From an uncultured Bacteroidia bacterium (GTDB lineage Bacteria; Bacteroidota; Bacteroidia; NS11-12g; UBA9320): a stretch of 64,000 bases of DNA. Positions 1 through 8,450 of this stretch are shown here, one piece after another. Location of the stretch: NCBI GenBank assembly GCA_905478335.1, contig CAJQIC010000016.1, forward strand, positions 1 to 64,000, read 5' to 3'. Each line of letters opens with the position of its first letter. Position 1 is the first letter of the stretch. Under the pieces are notes generated by a model. The model had not been told where the DNA came from. It made no database searches and saw only the letters and a list, made by a program, of their open reading frames with translations. Both the position numbers and the translations under genes were made by a program.

Positions 1-904
1 CTTACGATGCTTTGAAAATTGTTCAAGGCTTTGATTATACCTTTAAAAATAGCGAACGCATCGGTATTGTTGGGCCAAACGGAGTGGGAAGTCCACATTC
101 TTGAACATGCTATGTGGTATAGAAGAACCTGACTCCGGAAAAATAAACACAGGTGATACGGTTGTTTTTGGATACTACAATCAGCAAGGACTGGCGTTTG
201 AGCCAGAAATGAAAGTCATCGATGTACTGCGTGAATATGCTGAAGTGATTGAGTTGGGTGATGGTTCGAAACTAACGGCTTCACAGTTTCTAAATCACTT
301 TATGTTTCCGCCCAAGATGCAACACAATCCGGTTAGCAAATTAAGTGGGGGAGAGAAGCGCCGGTTGCATTTGATGACGGTGCTTATAAAGAATCCTAAT
401 TTTCTAATTTTAGATGAGCCTACCAACGATTTAGATTTGTTAACACTAAACAAACTAGAAGACTTCCTTTTGCAGTTTGGCGGGTGTTTGATTATTGTTT
501 CTCATGATAGATACTTCATGGACACGCTGGTAGATCATTTATTCATTTTTAAGGGAAAGGGAGAGATTAAAGATTTTAACGGTTCGTATCAAGACTATCA
601 AGCATACATTCAGGCTGAGCAAGAAGAAGCAAAGGTCGACGTAGAAGAAAAAACGGATTGGAAGAAAGATCAAAAAAAGGAAGAGGTTAAGACCAAATTA
701 ACGTTTAAAGAGCGTTTCGAATTTGAAGCCTTAGGTAAGGAGGTTGAAAGTTTGGAAGTTGAGAAAAAAGAATTGGAGGCCTTTATGATCAGCGGAGAAA
801 CGGATTATAATCTCTTGCAGGACAAAGCGCAACGTTTGGAATCAGTCATTCAAGAATTGGATGAAAAAGGCATGCGGTGGTTGGAACTGTCTGAGTTTGA
901 TTGA
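1..904 (+). pseudogene. ABC-F family ATPase (Uup-like), 3' part, frameshifted in Walker A
   Basis: The gene enters from the left edge. The frame from position 3 encodes the start of a second ABC domain up to GPNGVG, then runs into a stop at 102-104. The rest of the domain continues in another frame from about 92. The lysine codon of Walker A (GVGKST) has only two bases, at 90-91, so one A is missing from an A-run. Downstream are the ABC signature LSGGEKRRL, Walker B with FLILDEPTNDLD, the switch histidine in VSHDRYF, and a charged C-terminal coiled coil, as in Uup-type ABC-F proteins. These are soluble ribosome-associated ATPases. A single-base assembly error is as likely as a true mutation. 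If the base is restored, this is an ordinary ABC-F gene. Confidence 0.8.
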
Positions 905-993
905 TTAGTCTATGGATTAAACTAGTCCGATTGTCTATAACAATCCGCTAATCTTTTATTAAATATTAGGTTTAAATCTTTAATGAACGCAAC

Positions 994-1521
994 ATGAAAA
1001 GATTTGCAAACACACTAGTTATTGTTCTTTTAGGACTTTCGTCAATGTCTCAAGGTGTTAATGTACACAATCAGGTTTAAAATTCATCTCCGATTGGCGA
1101 CTTCCATTTTTGGATTGGTCAATGGAAAACAGAAGCAAGTGTTCCACCAACTTGGGATATTAAATTAGGCGTAGACAGCGTCAGGTACTTGCTTAACGGA
1201 ACGTTAATTGAAGAAGTTTTTACAAAAGATTCTGGTGTAAATTTTCAACGGGGGTATTTGTTTTATTTAAAAAGAGAGGGGCGACGGAGACATACGGTTT
1301 ACGATGTTAAATGGGGAGAATACTCTTTTTAACGTAACAAAGAAGGAGACGACTTGGTGCTCCATTCTGACCGGAAGAGTTCGCGGCTTGGTTAGCGTAA
1401 GGAAACATTCTACAATATCACGGACAAAACTTTTGATTATAAATGGGAAACTTCGAATGATGGTGGTGAATCTTGGACAGCTATGTGGAAGGTTCACTAT
1501 ACAAGGAAGGTCGATTCTTAA
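994..1521 (+). pseudogene. Secreted DUF1579-like protein, interrupted by three in-frame stops
   Basis: One frame of 176 codons runs from an ATG with a signal peptide (MKRFANTLVIVLLGLSSMSQ) to a TAA at 1519-1521. It is interrupted by TAA at 1078-1080, TAA at 1330-1332 and TAG at 1393-1395, with no frameshift. The readable stretches fit a DUF1579-like fold: FHFWIGQWKTEASV near the start, then YNITDKTFDYKWE and SNDGGESWTAMWKVHYTRK near the end. All three stops could arise from Gln codons by C-to-T changes. I infer a recently inactivated periplasmic or secreted protein of unknown function. The family assignment is from motif memory only. Confidence 0.7.
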
Positions 1522-1634
1522 AACAAAGGAGGTGAAGATGCCGAACACAAAAGAAATTGGCCTAAACTAAATCTGTCGGATAAAAAGTTATAATATGCGG
1601 CAATCTTAATTCAACAAAAAGTCAAAAATCTCAT

Positions 1635-3182
1635 ATGACAAAAAGCCCCAAAACATTTTTGAGTTATACTGCCGTACTTACTTTTTTTGTATTGGTTTGT
1701 GCCTCTTGCAACTCCAAAAAGCCTGAAACTGCTGCAACTGATTTCTGCGATAGTATTCATCGGAATGATTCAATAAGTTTAACCAGTGAACTTGAAGGCA
1801 TTTCTAACAAAATGGACTCATTAACAGGTGTTTATGTGCTTGAAGATGGCAGTGGTTCCATGGTAGCACGCGCATGGCTAAGTGAATATGCTGAAAAGAC
1901 TATCGACATTCAATACTTTATTTTTTCAATGGACAATGTTGGACTCATTGCTTGTGATTACTTAATTCGGGCCGCTGATCGCGGAGTGAAAGTAAGAATT
2001 ATTGTAGATGACATAATGGTTGGTGCCGACATACAAGATATACTTTCTTTTAATTCTCATGAAAACATATCGGTAAAGATTTACAACCCTGGTGTTAATC
2101 TTGGTAAGAACTTGTTTCAGAAGATTAAAACGTTCACAACAGATTTTAAATCTGCCAATCAAAGAATGCACAATAAAGCGTTTGTAGTGGATGGTAAACT
2201 TGTGATAACAGGTGGCCGAAATATTGCTGATGAATATTTTGATTATGACCATGAATATAATTTTAGAGATAGAGACATTCTTTTAATGGGGGAAGCTTCA
2301 AACCAAGTGAATCTTTCCTTTGAGGAATTCTGGGACAGTGATTTGAGTCAAAACGTAACGGATGTTATCGAAGAAGATAAAGAAACTACCTACCCTGAAA
2401 ATAGATTTGATGCACTCCACGAATATGCCTGCAATCCAGATAATTTTTGGCCACAAGTGAGAGAAAGAATTGCAAAATTACCAACGACATTTAAGTCAAT
2501 CTTAAACTCTGGAGATCTTGTTTGGTTAGACAGTATTGAATATATATCAGACGTTCCTGGTAAGAATGATAGTACCGGTTTAAACGGGGGAGGTGTGACA
2601 ACTTCGGCCCTCATTGAGCTGGTTAAAAAGGCCAAATACTCCATTGAGATTCAAACACCATACTTGATTACTTCCGAACTCAGTCGAAATCTATTCAAAG
2701 AAGCAGTTGAACGTGGTGTTAAAATCAGGATACTCACCAACAGCCTTGCATCAACGGACAATGTCGAAGCATTTAGCAGCTATCAATCTAGTCGAGAAGA
2801 ATTACTAGAAACAGGTGTGCGCATATTTGAGTTTCGTCCTGATGCGGCAGAGCGAACTAAAATAATGACTGGCGAGCTGCAGGAATCATTGGAACATAAA
2901 CCCGTTTTTGGGCTTCATGCAAAATCGATGGTTATTGACAATGAGATTACCGTAATTGGGACATTCAACCTTGATCCAAGAAGTGCAAACCTGAATACAG
3001 AATGTATAGTGGTTGTTCGATCTGACAAGGTTTCTGAGGGTGTCTTGGCAGGGATGGAAACGGAGTTTAGCGAAGGAAATTCTTGGGAAACCACCATGGA
3101 GTACAATCCAGATTCGGAAGTTAGTAGAGGCAAGCGTGTAAAAACATGGACACGAAAAATTATTCCACAAGAGATTTTGTAA
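1635..3182 (+). CDS. Phospholipase D-like lipoprotein (cardiolipin synthase ClsC-like)
   Basis: This 515-residue protein has a signal peptide ending near Cys25 (VCASC), so it is probably a lipoprotein, although the lipobox is not canonical. Two PLD catalytic HKD motifs are visible. The first begins at His179 (HNKAFVVDGK, followed by GGRN) and the second at His428 (HAKSMVIDNE, followed by GTFNLDPRS). Two complete HKD motifs make one bilobed active site in the PLD superfamily. The arrangement and the first-half motif VRIIVDDIMVG resemble ClsC/YmdC-type phosphatidyltransferases, which make cardiolipin, but a phospholipase or nuclease role cannot be excluded. It is followed by a hydrolase gene on the same strand after 43 nt. 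Confidence 0.85.
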   Translation: MTKSPKTFLSYTAVLTFFVLVCASCNSKKPETAATDFCDSIHRNDSISLTSELEGISNKMDSLTGVYVLEDGSGSMVARAWLSEYAEKTIDIQYFIFSMDNVGLIACDYLIRAADRGVKVRIIVDDIMVGADIQDILSFNSHENISVKIYNPGVNLGKNLFQKIKTFTTDFKSANQRMHNKAFVVDGKLVITGGRNIADEYFDYDHEYNFRDRDILLMGEASNQVNLSFEEFWDSDLSQNVTDVIEEDKETTYPENRFDALHEYACNPDNFWPQVRERIAKLPTTFKSILNSGDLVWLDSIEYISDVPGKNDSTGLNGGGVTTSALIELVKKAKYSIEIQTPYLITSELSRNLFKEAVERGVKIRILTNSLASTDNVEAFSSYQSSREELLETGVRIFEFRPDAAERTKIMTGELQESLEHKPVFGLHAKSMVIDNEITVIGTFNLDPRSANLNTECIVVVRSDKVSEGVLAGMETEFSEGNSWETTMEYNPDSEVSRGKRVKTWTRKIIPQEIL

Positions 3183-3225
3183 CTTAGCTTCCGAGCACAA
3201 TTCAACGGATTAATCTGAACTTAAA

Positions 3226-3906
3226 ATGAAAGAACCTCTTGTCCTTTTACATGGCGCATTAGGATGTAAAGACCAACTGGTCGACTTGGAATCTCGTCTC
3301 GAGTCTGTGTTTGAAGTCCATGCAATCAACTTTGAAGGCCATGGAGGAGTAGTGTCAAACAAAACATTGTCTATTGACTTATTTACGGGCAATGTCTTAG
3401 ACTATTGTGCTGCGAAAGGGCTTGAATCCATTGCCATATTTGGCTACAGTATGGGTGGATACGTAGCACTAAATCTAGCAGTAAGAAGACCAAACCTTGT
3501 AAACAAGATTTACACGTTGGGAACAAAATTTGATTGGAGCATGGAGTCCGCTCAAAAGGAAGTGAAGATGCTTAACCCAGAAAAAATTGAAGAAAAGGTG
3601 TCGCACTTTGCTAATCATTTAAAGCAACTTCACCATCCTCAAGATTGGCGGGCGATAATGACTAAAACCGCGGAAATGATGCTCAGTATGGCCAAAGGAG
3701 CGAAGTTGTTTGAACGTGATTTTAAACGAATAGAACAGCAAGTAGTAATAGGGATTGGTAGTCAAGATTATATGGTTACGTATGAGGAATCAGAACAGGT
3801 CGCAGCGATGCTGGTAAATGCCAAACTTGTGAGATTAGACGGTGTTCCACATCCGATTGAAAAAGTTGATGTAAGTGTTTTGGTGGATTATGTTTTACAG
3901 AACTAG
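3226..3906 (+). CDS. Alpha/beta hydrolase
   Basis: A cytoplasmic 226-residue alpha/beta hydrolase with no signal peptide. The catalytic triad can be read as Ser75 in the nucleophile elbow GYSMGG, Asp181 in GSQDY, and His209 in GVPHP. The oxyanion-side motif LLHGALG lies at residues 7-13. The length is typical of the small esterase/MhpC-like group. The substrate is unknown. The gene lies between the PLD lipoprotein and an acetyltransferase on the same strand, and the short spacers suggest cotranscription. Confidence 0.88.
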   Translation: MKEPLVLLHGALGCKDQLVDLESRLESVFEVHAINFEGHGGVVSNKTLSIDLFTGNVLDYCAAKGLESIAIFGYSMGGYVALNLAVRRPNLVNKIYTLGTKFDWSMESAQKEVKMLNPEKIEEKVSHFANHLKQLHHPQDWRAIMTKTAEMMLSMAKGAKLFERDFKRIEQQVVIGIGSQDYMVTYEESEQVAAMLVNAKLVRLDGVPHPIEKVDVSVLVDYVLQN

Positions 3907-3923
3907 CCAGAACAGTGTGTGAT

Positions 3924-4424
3924 ATGCAAATACGATTCAAACAAATAGTTGTTGACGATAAAGCAGCCGTTCTTGCATTATTCAAAAGATCTGCTGAGAA
4001 AATTAAGCGAATGCAGGTTAATCACTGGCAATATTGGAATAATCCACCTGCAGATAAGATCAAATGGGTCGAAGAAGGCATCCATAACAGCGAGTTCTTC
4101 TATATATTCGTTGAAGGTGTCAATGTCGGTATGGTTCGAATTCTTGACGAGGATTTACCCTATTGGGGCAGGCAAGATGAGAAAGCAAAGTATATTCACT
4201 CGTTAGTCGTTAGAGAACAATTTAACGGCAAAGGCATTGGTAACGCAGCGATAAAGGCTGTTGGGGCTATGGCACAAGAGAATAACTGCAAGTATATTCG
4301 GTTAGATGCCGATTCCGAAAATCCAAAACTCTGTGAATACTATGAAAATCAAGGATTCAAGAAGGTTGGGACAAAAACATTGACATTGTCTACCTATATT
4401 CTGTATCAGAAGGAACTGACCTGA
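3924..4424 (+). CDS. GNAT family N-acetyltransferase
   Basis: A GCN5-related acetyltransferase of about 166 residues that would transfer acetyl from acetyl-CoA to an amine. The acetyl-CoA loop region is seen as SLVVREQFNGKGIGNAAIK (the Q/RxxGxG/A-type motif), followed by RLDADSENPKLCEYYENQGFKKVG, the usual C-terminal end of the fold. An in-frame GTG lies 9 nt upstream at 3915. I prefer the ATG because it starts directly at the first beta strand (MQIRFKQIVV). The gene follows the hydrolase stop by 17 nt. The substrate cannot be inferred. Confidence 0.85.
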   Translation: MQIRFKQIVVDDKAAVLALFKRSAEKIKRMQVNHWQYWNNPPADKIKWVEEGIHNSEFFYIFVEGVNVGMVRILDEDLPYWGRQDEKAKYIHSLVVREQFNGKGIGNAAIKAVGAMAQENNCKYIRLDADSENPKLCEYYENQGFKKVGTKTLTLSTYILYQKELT

Positions 4425-4619
4425 AATGAGTGAGGTGTTTAGGCGTTCAATTGAGCCTTGCCGTACAAATCACTTTATTGTATTTTACCGTCGAACATAA
4501 ACGCTCATTCTATATACACGAAACGAGGAGGGCCAGTGTAGTTTATCAAAAATGACAGATGCAAGGAAAATTCACAGGTCTCTGGCTATTAAACCGTTAG
4601 TCGACTACTTCAATGGTAT

Positions 4620-4772
4620 TATGCCGTTACAAGCTCCAAAGGAACGGTTAAAATTCTTGCCAATGGAATGGAAGCACCCGAAGCAAATAGAGAGTTATTT
4701 GTATTAGAAAAAATAAAGGGTAGCTGGAAAATTGCACGATACATGTTTAATAAGACAGAACCCAAAGGATAG
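4620..4772 (+). pseudogene. C-terminal remnant of a DUF4440/SnoaL-like protein
   Basis: The frame from 4620 to the TAG at 4770-4772 reads YAVTSSKGTVKILANG, then ANRELFVLEKIKGSWKIARYMFNK. This is the typical last two beta strands of the DUF4440 (NTF2-like, ketosteroid-isomerase-fold) family. No upstream sequence in any frame supplies the N-terminal helices. A short open stretch from about 4552 (MTDARKIHRSLA) is in a different frame and does not resemble the family. I infer a 5'-deleted, non-functional fragment of about 50 codons. Confidence 0.6.
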
Positions 4773-4928
4773 TGCTATCACCCTTACAAGTGATATGTAT
4801 GATTGTTTGTTGACCTCGTATGGCTATGTTGTAAACGACTGGAGAGCCAAATAAGTAGGATAGAGAGTATTGGTAAAATTGGTAACAACGAATTATAGCT
4901 TGCACGTATTACTTATTTGATTTGTTCG

Positions 4929-5006
4929 AAGGCATGCACCATGGCAAAAGAACCAAACGACCATTGCCTAAACTAAAATTGATACTACTTCATACGTGCA
5001 TGCCTT
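4929..5006. repeat. 11-bp perfect inverted repeat flanking 56 bp
   Basis: AAGGCATGCAC at 4929-4939 is the exact reverse complement of GTGCATGCCTT at 4996-5006. The second arm continues into a T-run (TTTTTT) and ends 41 nt before the beta-lactamase start. With a 56-nt loop it is a poor terminator. It could be a regulator site or the scar of a lost element. Confidence 0.4.
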
Positions 5007-5047
5007 TTTTAGGAAACTTGGTTAAATTGTAGCCACATACAGCACAT

Positions 5048-5959
5048 ATGAATCCAACTTCTTTTTTGACTTTCGCTATTGTCTTATTTACAACAGTTAC
5101 GGCTTGCAATTTTAAAAGCAGAGAAGAACGCAAGAGTGCCCAAATGGAAGAACTGTCCGTCCTTGAGAATAAAATAGAAGAACTGGAGGATAGAATAGGG
5201 AATAAGACAACAAAACGAATCGATGTCAAAGGGTTTGGCGATATTATCGACAGCAACGACCTGAGCGGGTCAATCGTTTTTTTTGAAGAAAGTACGAATA
5301 CCTGGTTTAGTAACGATTTTGATTGGGCAGACAAGAGGAGACTACCTGCTTCCACGTTTAAAATTGTTAATTCTATTATTGGACTGGAAACCAACGTAGT
5401 CTCCGACACCGGCATACAGTTTAAATGGGATAGCAGTCAAGATCGACGAAAAATGTGGCGTAAAGACTTTGACTTACATGGGGCCTTTCATGCGTCTTGT
5501 TTACCTTGTTATCAAGAGCTGGCAACAAACGTTGGTTTGGAAACTATGCAGCAATATGTGGATCGACTATCCTATGGCGATATGATTGTGGATTCCAGTT
5601 CATTGGATAATTTCTGGATAAAGGGTGAATCAGGTGTTAGTCAGGTCGAACAAATCGACTTCTTGCAGCGGTTATATAATCACCAACTACCGGTCAGTGT
5701 TTCTACAATAGATAAAATGAAAAAGCTAATGGTTATTGATTCCAATGCCAACTACAAATTAAGTGGCAAAACGGGTTGGGGTTTTCACAATGACCAAGAT
5801 AATGGCTGGTTTGTGGGGTACATAGAAAAGGACGACAATACGTATTTCTTTGCCACAAATGTGACGCCAAAAGAAACGTTTAATATGTCTCTGTTTGCCA
5901 AGATGCGCAGCCTTGTGACCATGCAGGCATTTGAACTTTTAGGCACATTGCCTGACTAA
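5048..5959 (+). CDS. Class D beta-lactamase-like lipoprotein
   Basis: A 303-residue protein with a lipoprotein signal (lipobox VTAC, Cys20), a charged coiled-coil linker at about residues 24-52, then an OXA-like penicillin-interacting domain. Landmarks are the SxxK motif Ser102-Thr-Phe-Lys105 (PASTFK), YGD at 176-178 where class D usually has YGN, and KTG at 241-243 (SGKTGWG). The second motif, normally SxV, reads Ser150-Cys-Leu. The spacing of all motifs matches class D enzymes, which acylate on the motif-1 serine and hydrolyse beta-lactams. The membrane anchor and coiled coil are unusual. No BlaR1-like transmembrane protease is present, so it is an enzyme or binding protein, not the C-terminus of a sensor. 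Its neighbours give no functional hint. Confidence 0.88.
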   Translation: MNPTSFLTFAIVLFTTVTACNFKSREERKSAQMEELSVLENKIEELEDRIGNKTTKRIDVKGFGDIIDSNDLSGSIVFFEESTNTWFSNDFDWADKRRLPASTFKIVNSIIGLETNVVSDTGIQFKWDSSQDRRKMWRKDFDLHGAFHASCLPCYQELATNVGLETMQQYVDRLSYGDMIVDSSSLDNFWIKGESGVSQVEQIDFLQRLYNHQLPVSVSTIDKMKKLMVIDSNANYKLSGKTGWGFHNDQDNGWFVGYIEKDDNTYFFATNVTPKETFNMSLFAKMRSLVTMQAFELLGTLPD

Positions 5960-6136
5960 TTTCAGGATCTTATGGTTATTCTGGCTAGGTCCAACTTTAT
6001 TCAAGTAATAGAATGCTCGGATGATGCTCACTTTAGCTCTATCCAGTCTATTTTCTATACTCTATGTTCTTTTTTCTGTTGTACGGAGCAGAATAGCTGC
6101 CTACAATTTCCATTGGCTAGTAGCAAATTCTTATAT

Positions 6137-7066
6137 CTACCTTGCCGCCCGTGTCATTCGGTCATTTATAGCCTTCCCAATACCGACATCTGGTGCTTTA
6201 CAAATGGCAATTTCATTGCGTTCCGAATCATCTGCTTGACGTAATGCCGTAAATAATTGTTGAGCCATTTCGTCCAAGATGCTGGTGGGTGAGAGATTGA
6301 AGTCAAACAGGCCTTCACCATAACCTATCGTAAAAACGTTGTCTTGATTGAACTGCAATAATTCATAGGGTTGACCTACTAAATGAGTGGGTTTGCCTGT
6401 TGCATAATGCTTGTCGAGCTGACCGGGTGCAGAAGGGTTTGAGTTGTTTGAAATACTCACTTCTACAGATCCTACAACTTTTTCTATGGCTTCTTGATCA
6501 ATTCCGCCAAATCGTAAAATTTTAGGTACGTCCGTCTCAAACGAAACGATGGTTGATTCCAATCCTACGATGCATGGGCCACCATCAAGAATGTATTCAA
6601 TCTTGTTACCTAGTTGATCTTCTACATGCTGAGCCGTAGTTGGACTTACATAACTAAACGGGTTCGCACTTGGAGCAGCAAGAGGGAAGTCCAATGTGCT
6701 TAATAGGGCTTTGGTCATTTGGTGGCGTGGCATTCGCACACCAACGTACCGCAAACCGGAGGTAACAATATCGGGAACCAATCCTGACTTTGGGAGTATT
6801 AAAGTGAGAGGTCCTGGCCAGAAGGCGTCCATCAGTTCCAGTGCTTTTTTAGGAACATCAACGGTTAACTTATTAACCCAATCAACAGAGCTCACATGAA
6901 CTATTAACGGGTCGAAACTCGGACGATTCTTTGCCTTGTAAATAGTCAATACCGCATTTGTATGCAGCGCATTCGCTGCCAATCCATAAACCGTTTCTGT
7001 TGGTATAGCAACCAACTTGTCGGCCTCAAGCAGCTGTTTGGCAACCGATAGGTCGGTACCAATCAT
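6137..7066 (-). CDS. L-threonylcarbamoyladenylate synthase (Sua5 type)
   Basis: This enzyme makes threonylcarbamoyl-AMP from threonine, bicarbonate and ATP, the first step of t6A37 modification of ANN-decoding tRNAs. The YrdC domain fills the first two thirds, with the motifs PTETVYGLAANA, YKAKNRPSFDPLIVHV (KxR) and APSANPFSYVSPT. At 309 residues it is longer than TsaC, and it has a C-terminal domain after a PGQLDKHYAT linker, as in Sua5. It lies 3 nt behind the response-regulator gene on the same strand, so the two are probably cotranscribed. No key residue appears to be missing. Confidence 0.93.
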   Translation of the reverse strand: MIGTDLSVAKQLLEADKLVAIPTETVYGLAANALHTNAVLTIYKAKNRPSFDPLIVHVSSVDWVNKLTVDVPKKALELMDAFWPGPLTLILPKSGLVPDIVTSGLRYVGVRMPRHQMTKALLSTLDFPLAAPSANPFSYVSPTTAQHVEDQLGNKIEYILDGGPCIVGLESTIVSFETDVPKILRFGGIDQEAIEKVVGSVEVSISNNSNPSAPGQLDKHYATGKPTHLVGQPYELLQFNQDNVFTIGYGEGLFDFNLSPTSILDEMAQQLFTALRQADDSERNEIAICKAPDVGIGKAINDRMTRAAR

Positions 7067-7069
7067 AGG

Positions 7070-8431
7070 TTACTTTTTAGTACGTTTGAGTCCGTATTTG
7101 TCAATCTTGTTGTACAAGTGACTTCGTTGAATGTCAATCTCTGCAGCTGTTTTGGCCACATTCCATTTGTTCTTCTTCAACTTGGCATCAATAAACACTT
7201 TCTCTGCGTAGTCTTTGAAATCTTGGAATTTGTCAAACTGCTCAACGACATCTAAACTACTTGTTCGTCGACTTGCCGCGTTAGAGAAGTTCAAGACGTC
7301 TTCGCCTGTGATTTTATCGTCGCACAAAATGGTTAAACGCTCAATAACGTTACGCAGTTCACGAATGTTACCAGACCAACTGATCTTTTTTAGTTCTTGC
7401 ATAGCACTGGCGGCTAAAACCTTACGTGGCATGCCATTGTCTTCGCAAGTTTCATTGATAAACTTCTCAGCCAACAATGGGATATCGTCTGTACGCTCGT
7501 TTAAAGACGGTACATGGATAAGAATAACGCTGATTCGGTGGTATAAATCTTCTCGGAAGTTTCCTTCATCTATCTCTTTTCGCAGGTCTTTGTTTGTTGC
7601 GGCCACAATCCGAACGTCAACGTCCAAGTCTTTGTCGCCACCCACACGAGTAATTTTGTTTTCTTGTAAAGCACGTAATACTTTGGCTTGAGCCGATAAG
7701 CTCATGTCGCCAATTTCATCTAAGAATAAAGTGCCCTTATGTGCTTTTTCAAACTTACCACTACGCTGTTTGTGGGCAGAAGTAAACGATCCTTTCTCGT
7801 GACCAAATAACTCACTTTCAATTAGTTCCGACGGTATTGCGGCACAGTTTACTTCAACAAAGGCCTCTGAATGACGGTTTCCTTTTTCGTGAATCCATCT
7901 GGCAACCAGTTCCTTTCCTGTACCATTCTGACCCGTGATTAAAACCCTTGCATCTGTTGGAGCAACCTTTTCAATGGTATCCTTAATTTTTTTGATGGAT
8001 GGGCTTTCGCCAACCATTTCACGCGTTTTGGTGATTTTACGCTTGAGTACTTTAGTCTCAATGACCAAACTATTCTTCTCTGTTGCGTTACGAACAGTGA
8101 TCAGTAGCTTGTTTAAATCTGGTGGTTTAGAAATGAAATCGAAGGCACCTTTTTTGGTTGCTTCGAGCGCTGTTTCTATAGTGCCATGACCGGAAATCAT
8201 GATGAAGGGAAGTTCTGGAACCAATTCAGAAACCTTATCTAGTAGTTCGATGCCATCCATTCCTGGCATCTTGATATCACATAAGACAGCGTCGTAGTTA
8301 AACTTCTTGATTAAGTCAAACGCTTTTTTACCGTCTTCGGCTTCTTCTACTTCGTAGCTTTCGTATAAAAGAATCTCCTTAAGGGTTTCCCTGATACTCT
8401 TCTCATCGTCTACAATTAATACTCGTGGCAT
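7070..8431 (-). CDS. Sigma-54-dependent response regulator (NtrC family)
   Basis: This 453-residue regulator has three domains. The receiver domain has acidic pocket VDDE and phospho-acceptor Asp52 (CDIKMPGMDG), with the conserved Lys in SKPP. The AAA+ sigma-54 interaction domain spans about 140-370, with Walker A GQNGTGKE and Walker B GTLFLDEIGD. A Fis-type helix-turn-helix ends the protein (AAEIDIQRSHLYNKI). The GAFTGA loop that contacts sigma-54 reads GSFTSA, keeping the Phe and Thr. It would activate RpoN-dependent promoters in response to a histidine kinase that is not encoded nearby. Its ATG lies 19 nt after the end of RNase P RNA, so it may be reached by readthrough from rnpB. Confidence 0.95.
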   Translation of the reverse strand: MPRVLIVDDEKSIRETLKEILLYESYEVEEAEDGKKAFDLIKKFNYDAVLCDIKMPGMDGIELLDKVSELVPELPFIMISGHGTIETALEATKKGAFDFISKPPDLNKLLITVRNATEKNSLVIETKVLKRKITKTREMVGESPSIKKIKDTIEKVAPTDARVLITGQNGTGKELVARWIHEKGNRHSEAFVEVNCAAIPSELIESELFGHEKGSFTSAHKQRSGKFEKAHKGTLFLDEIGDMSLSAQAKVLRALQENKITRVGGDKDLDVDVRIVAATNKDLRKEIDEGNFREDLYHRISVILIHVPSLNERTDDIPLLAEKFINETCEDNGMPRKVLAASAMQELKKISWSGNIRELRNVIERLTILCDDKITGEDVLNFSNAASRRTSSLDVVEQFDKFQDFKDYAEKVFIDAKLKKNKWNVAKTAAEIDIQRSHLYNKIDKYGLKRTKK

Positions 8432-8450
8432 ATTTTCTATTTTAAAAAAA

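Larger units (their letters stand above)
4425..5047. other. Gene-poor spacer with a degraded gene fragment
   Basis: About 620 bases without an intact gene in a window that is otherwise almost fully coding. The middle holds the DUF4440 remnant described separately. The distal part holds an 11-bp inverted repeat just before the beta-lactamase gene. The rest has many stops in all frames and no recognisable RNA gene. Confidence 0.6.

Noticed and set aside
1267-1570. Short open frames on both strands within the interrupted DUF1579-like gene
   Set aside because: They are shadows of the broken gene; its own frame has the recognisable family motifs.
5972-6244. Plus-strand open frame behind the beta-lactamase
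   Set aside because: It overlaps the clear Sua5 gene on the opposite strand and has no recognisable domain, so I treat it as chance coding.
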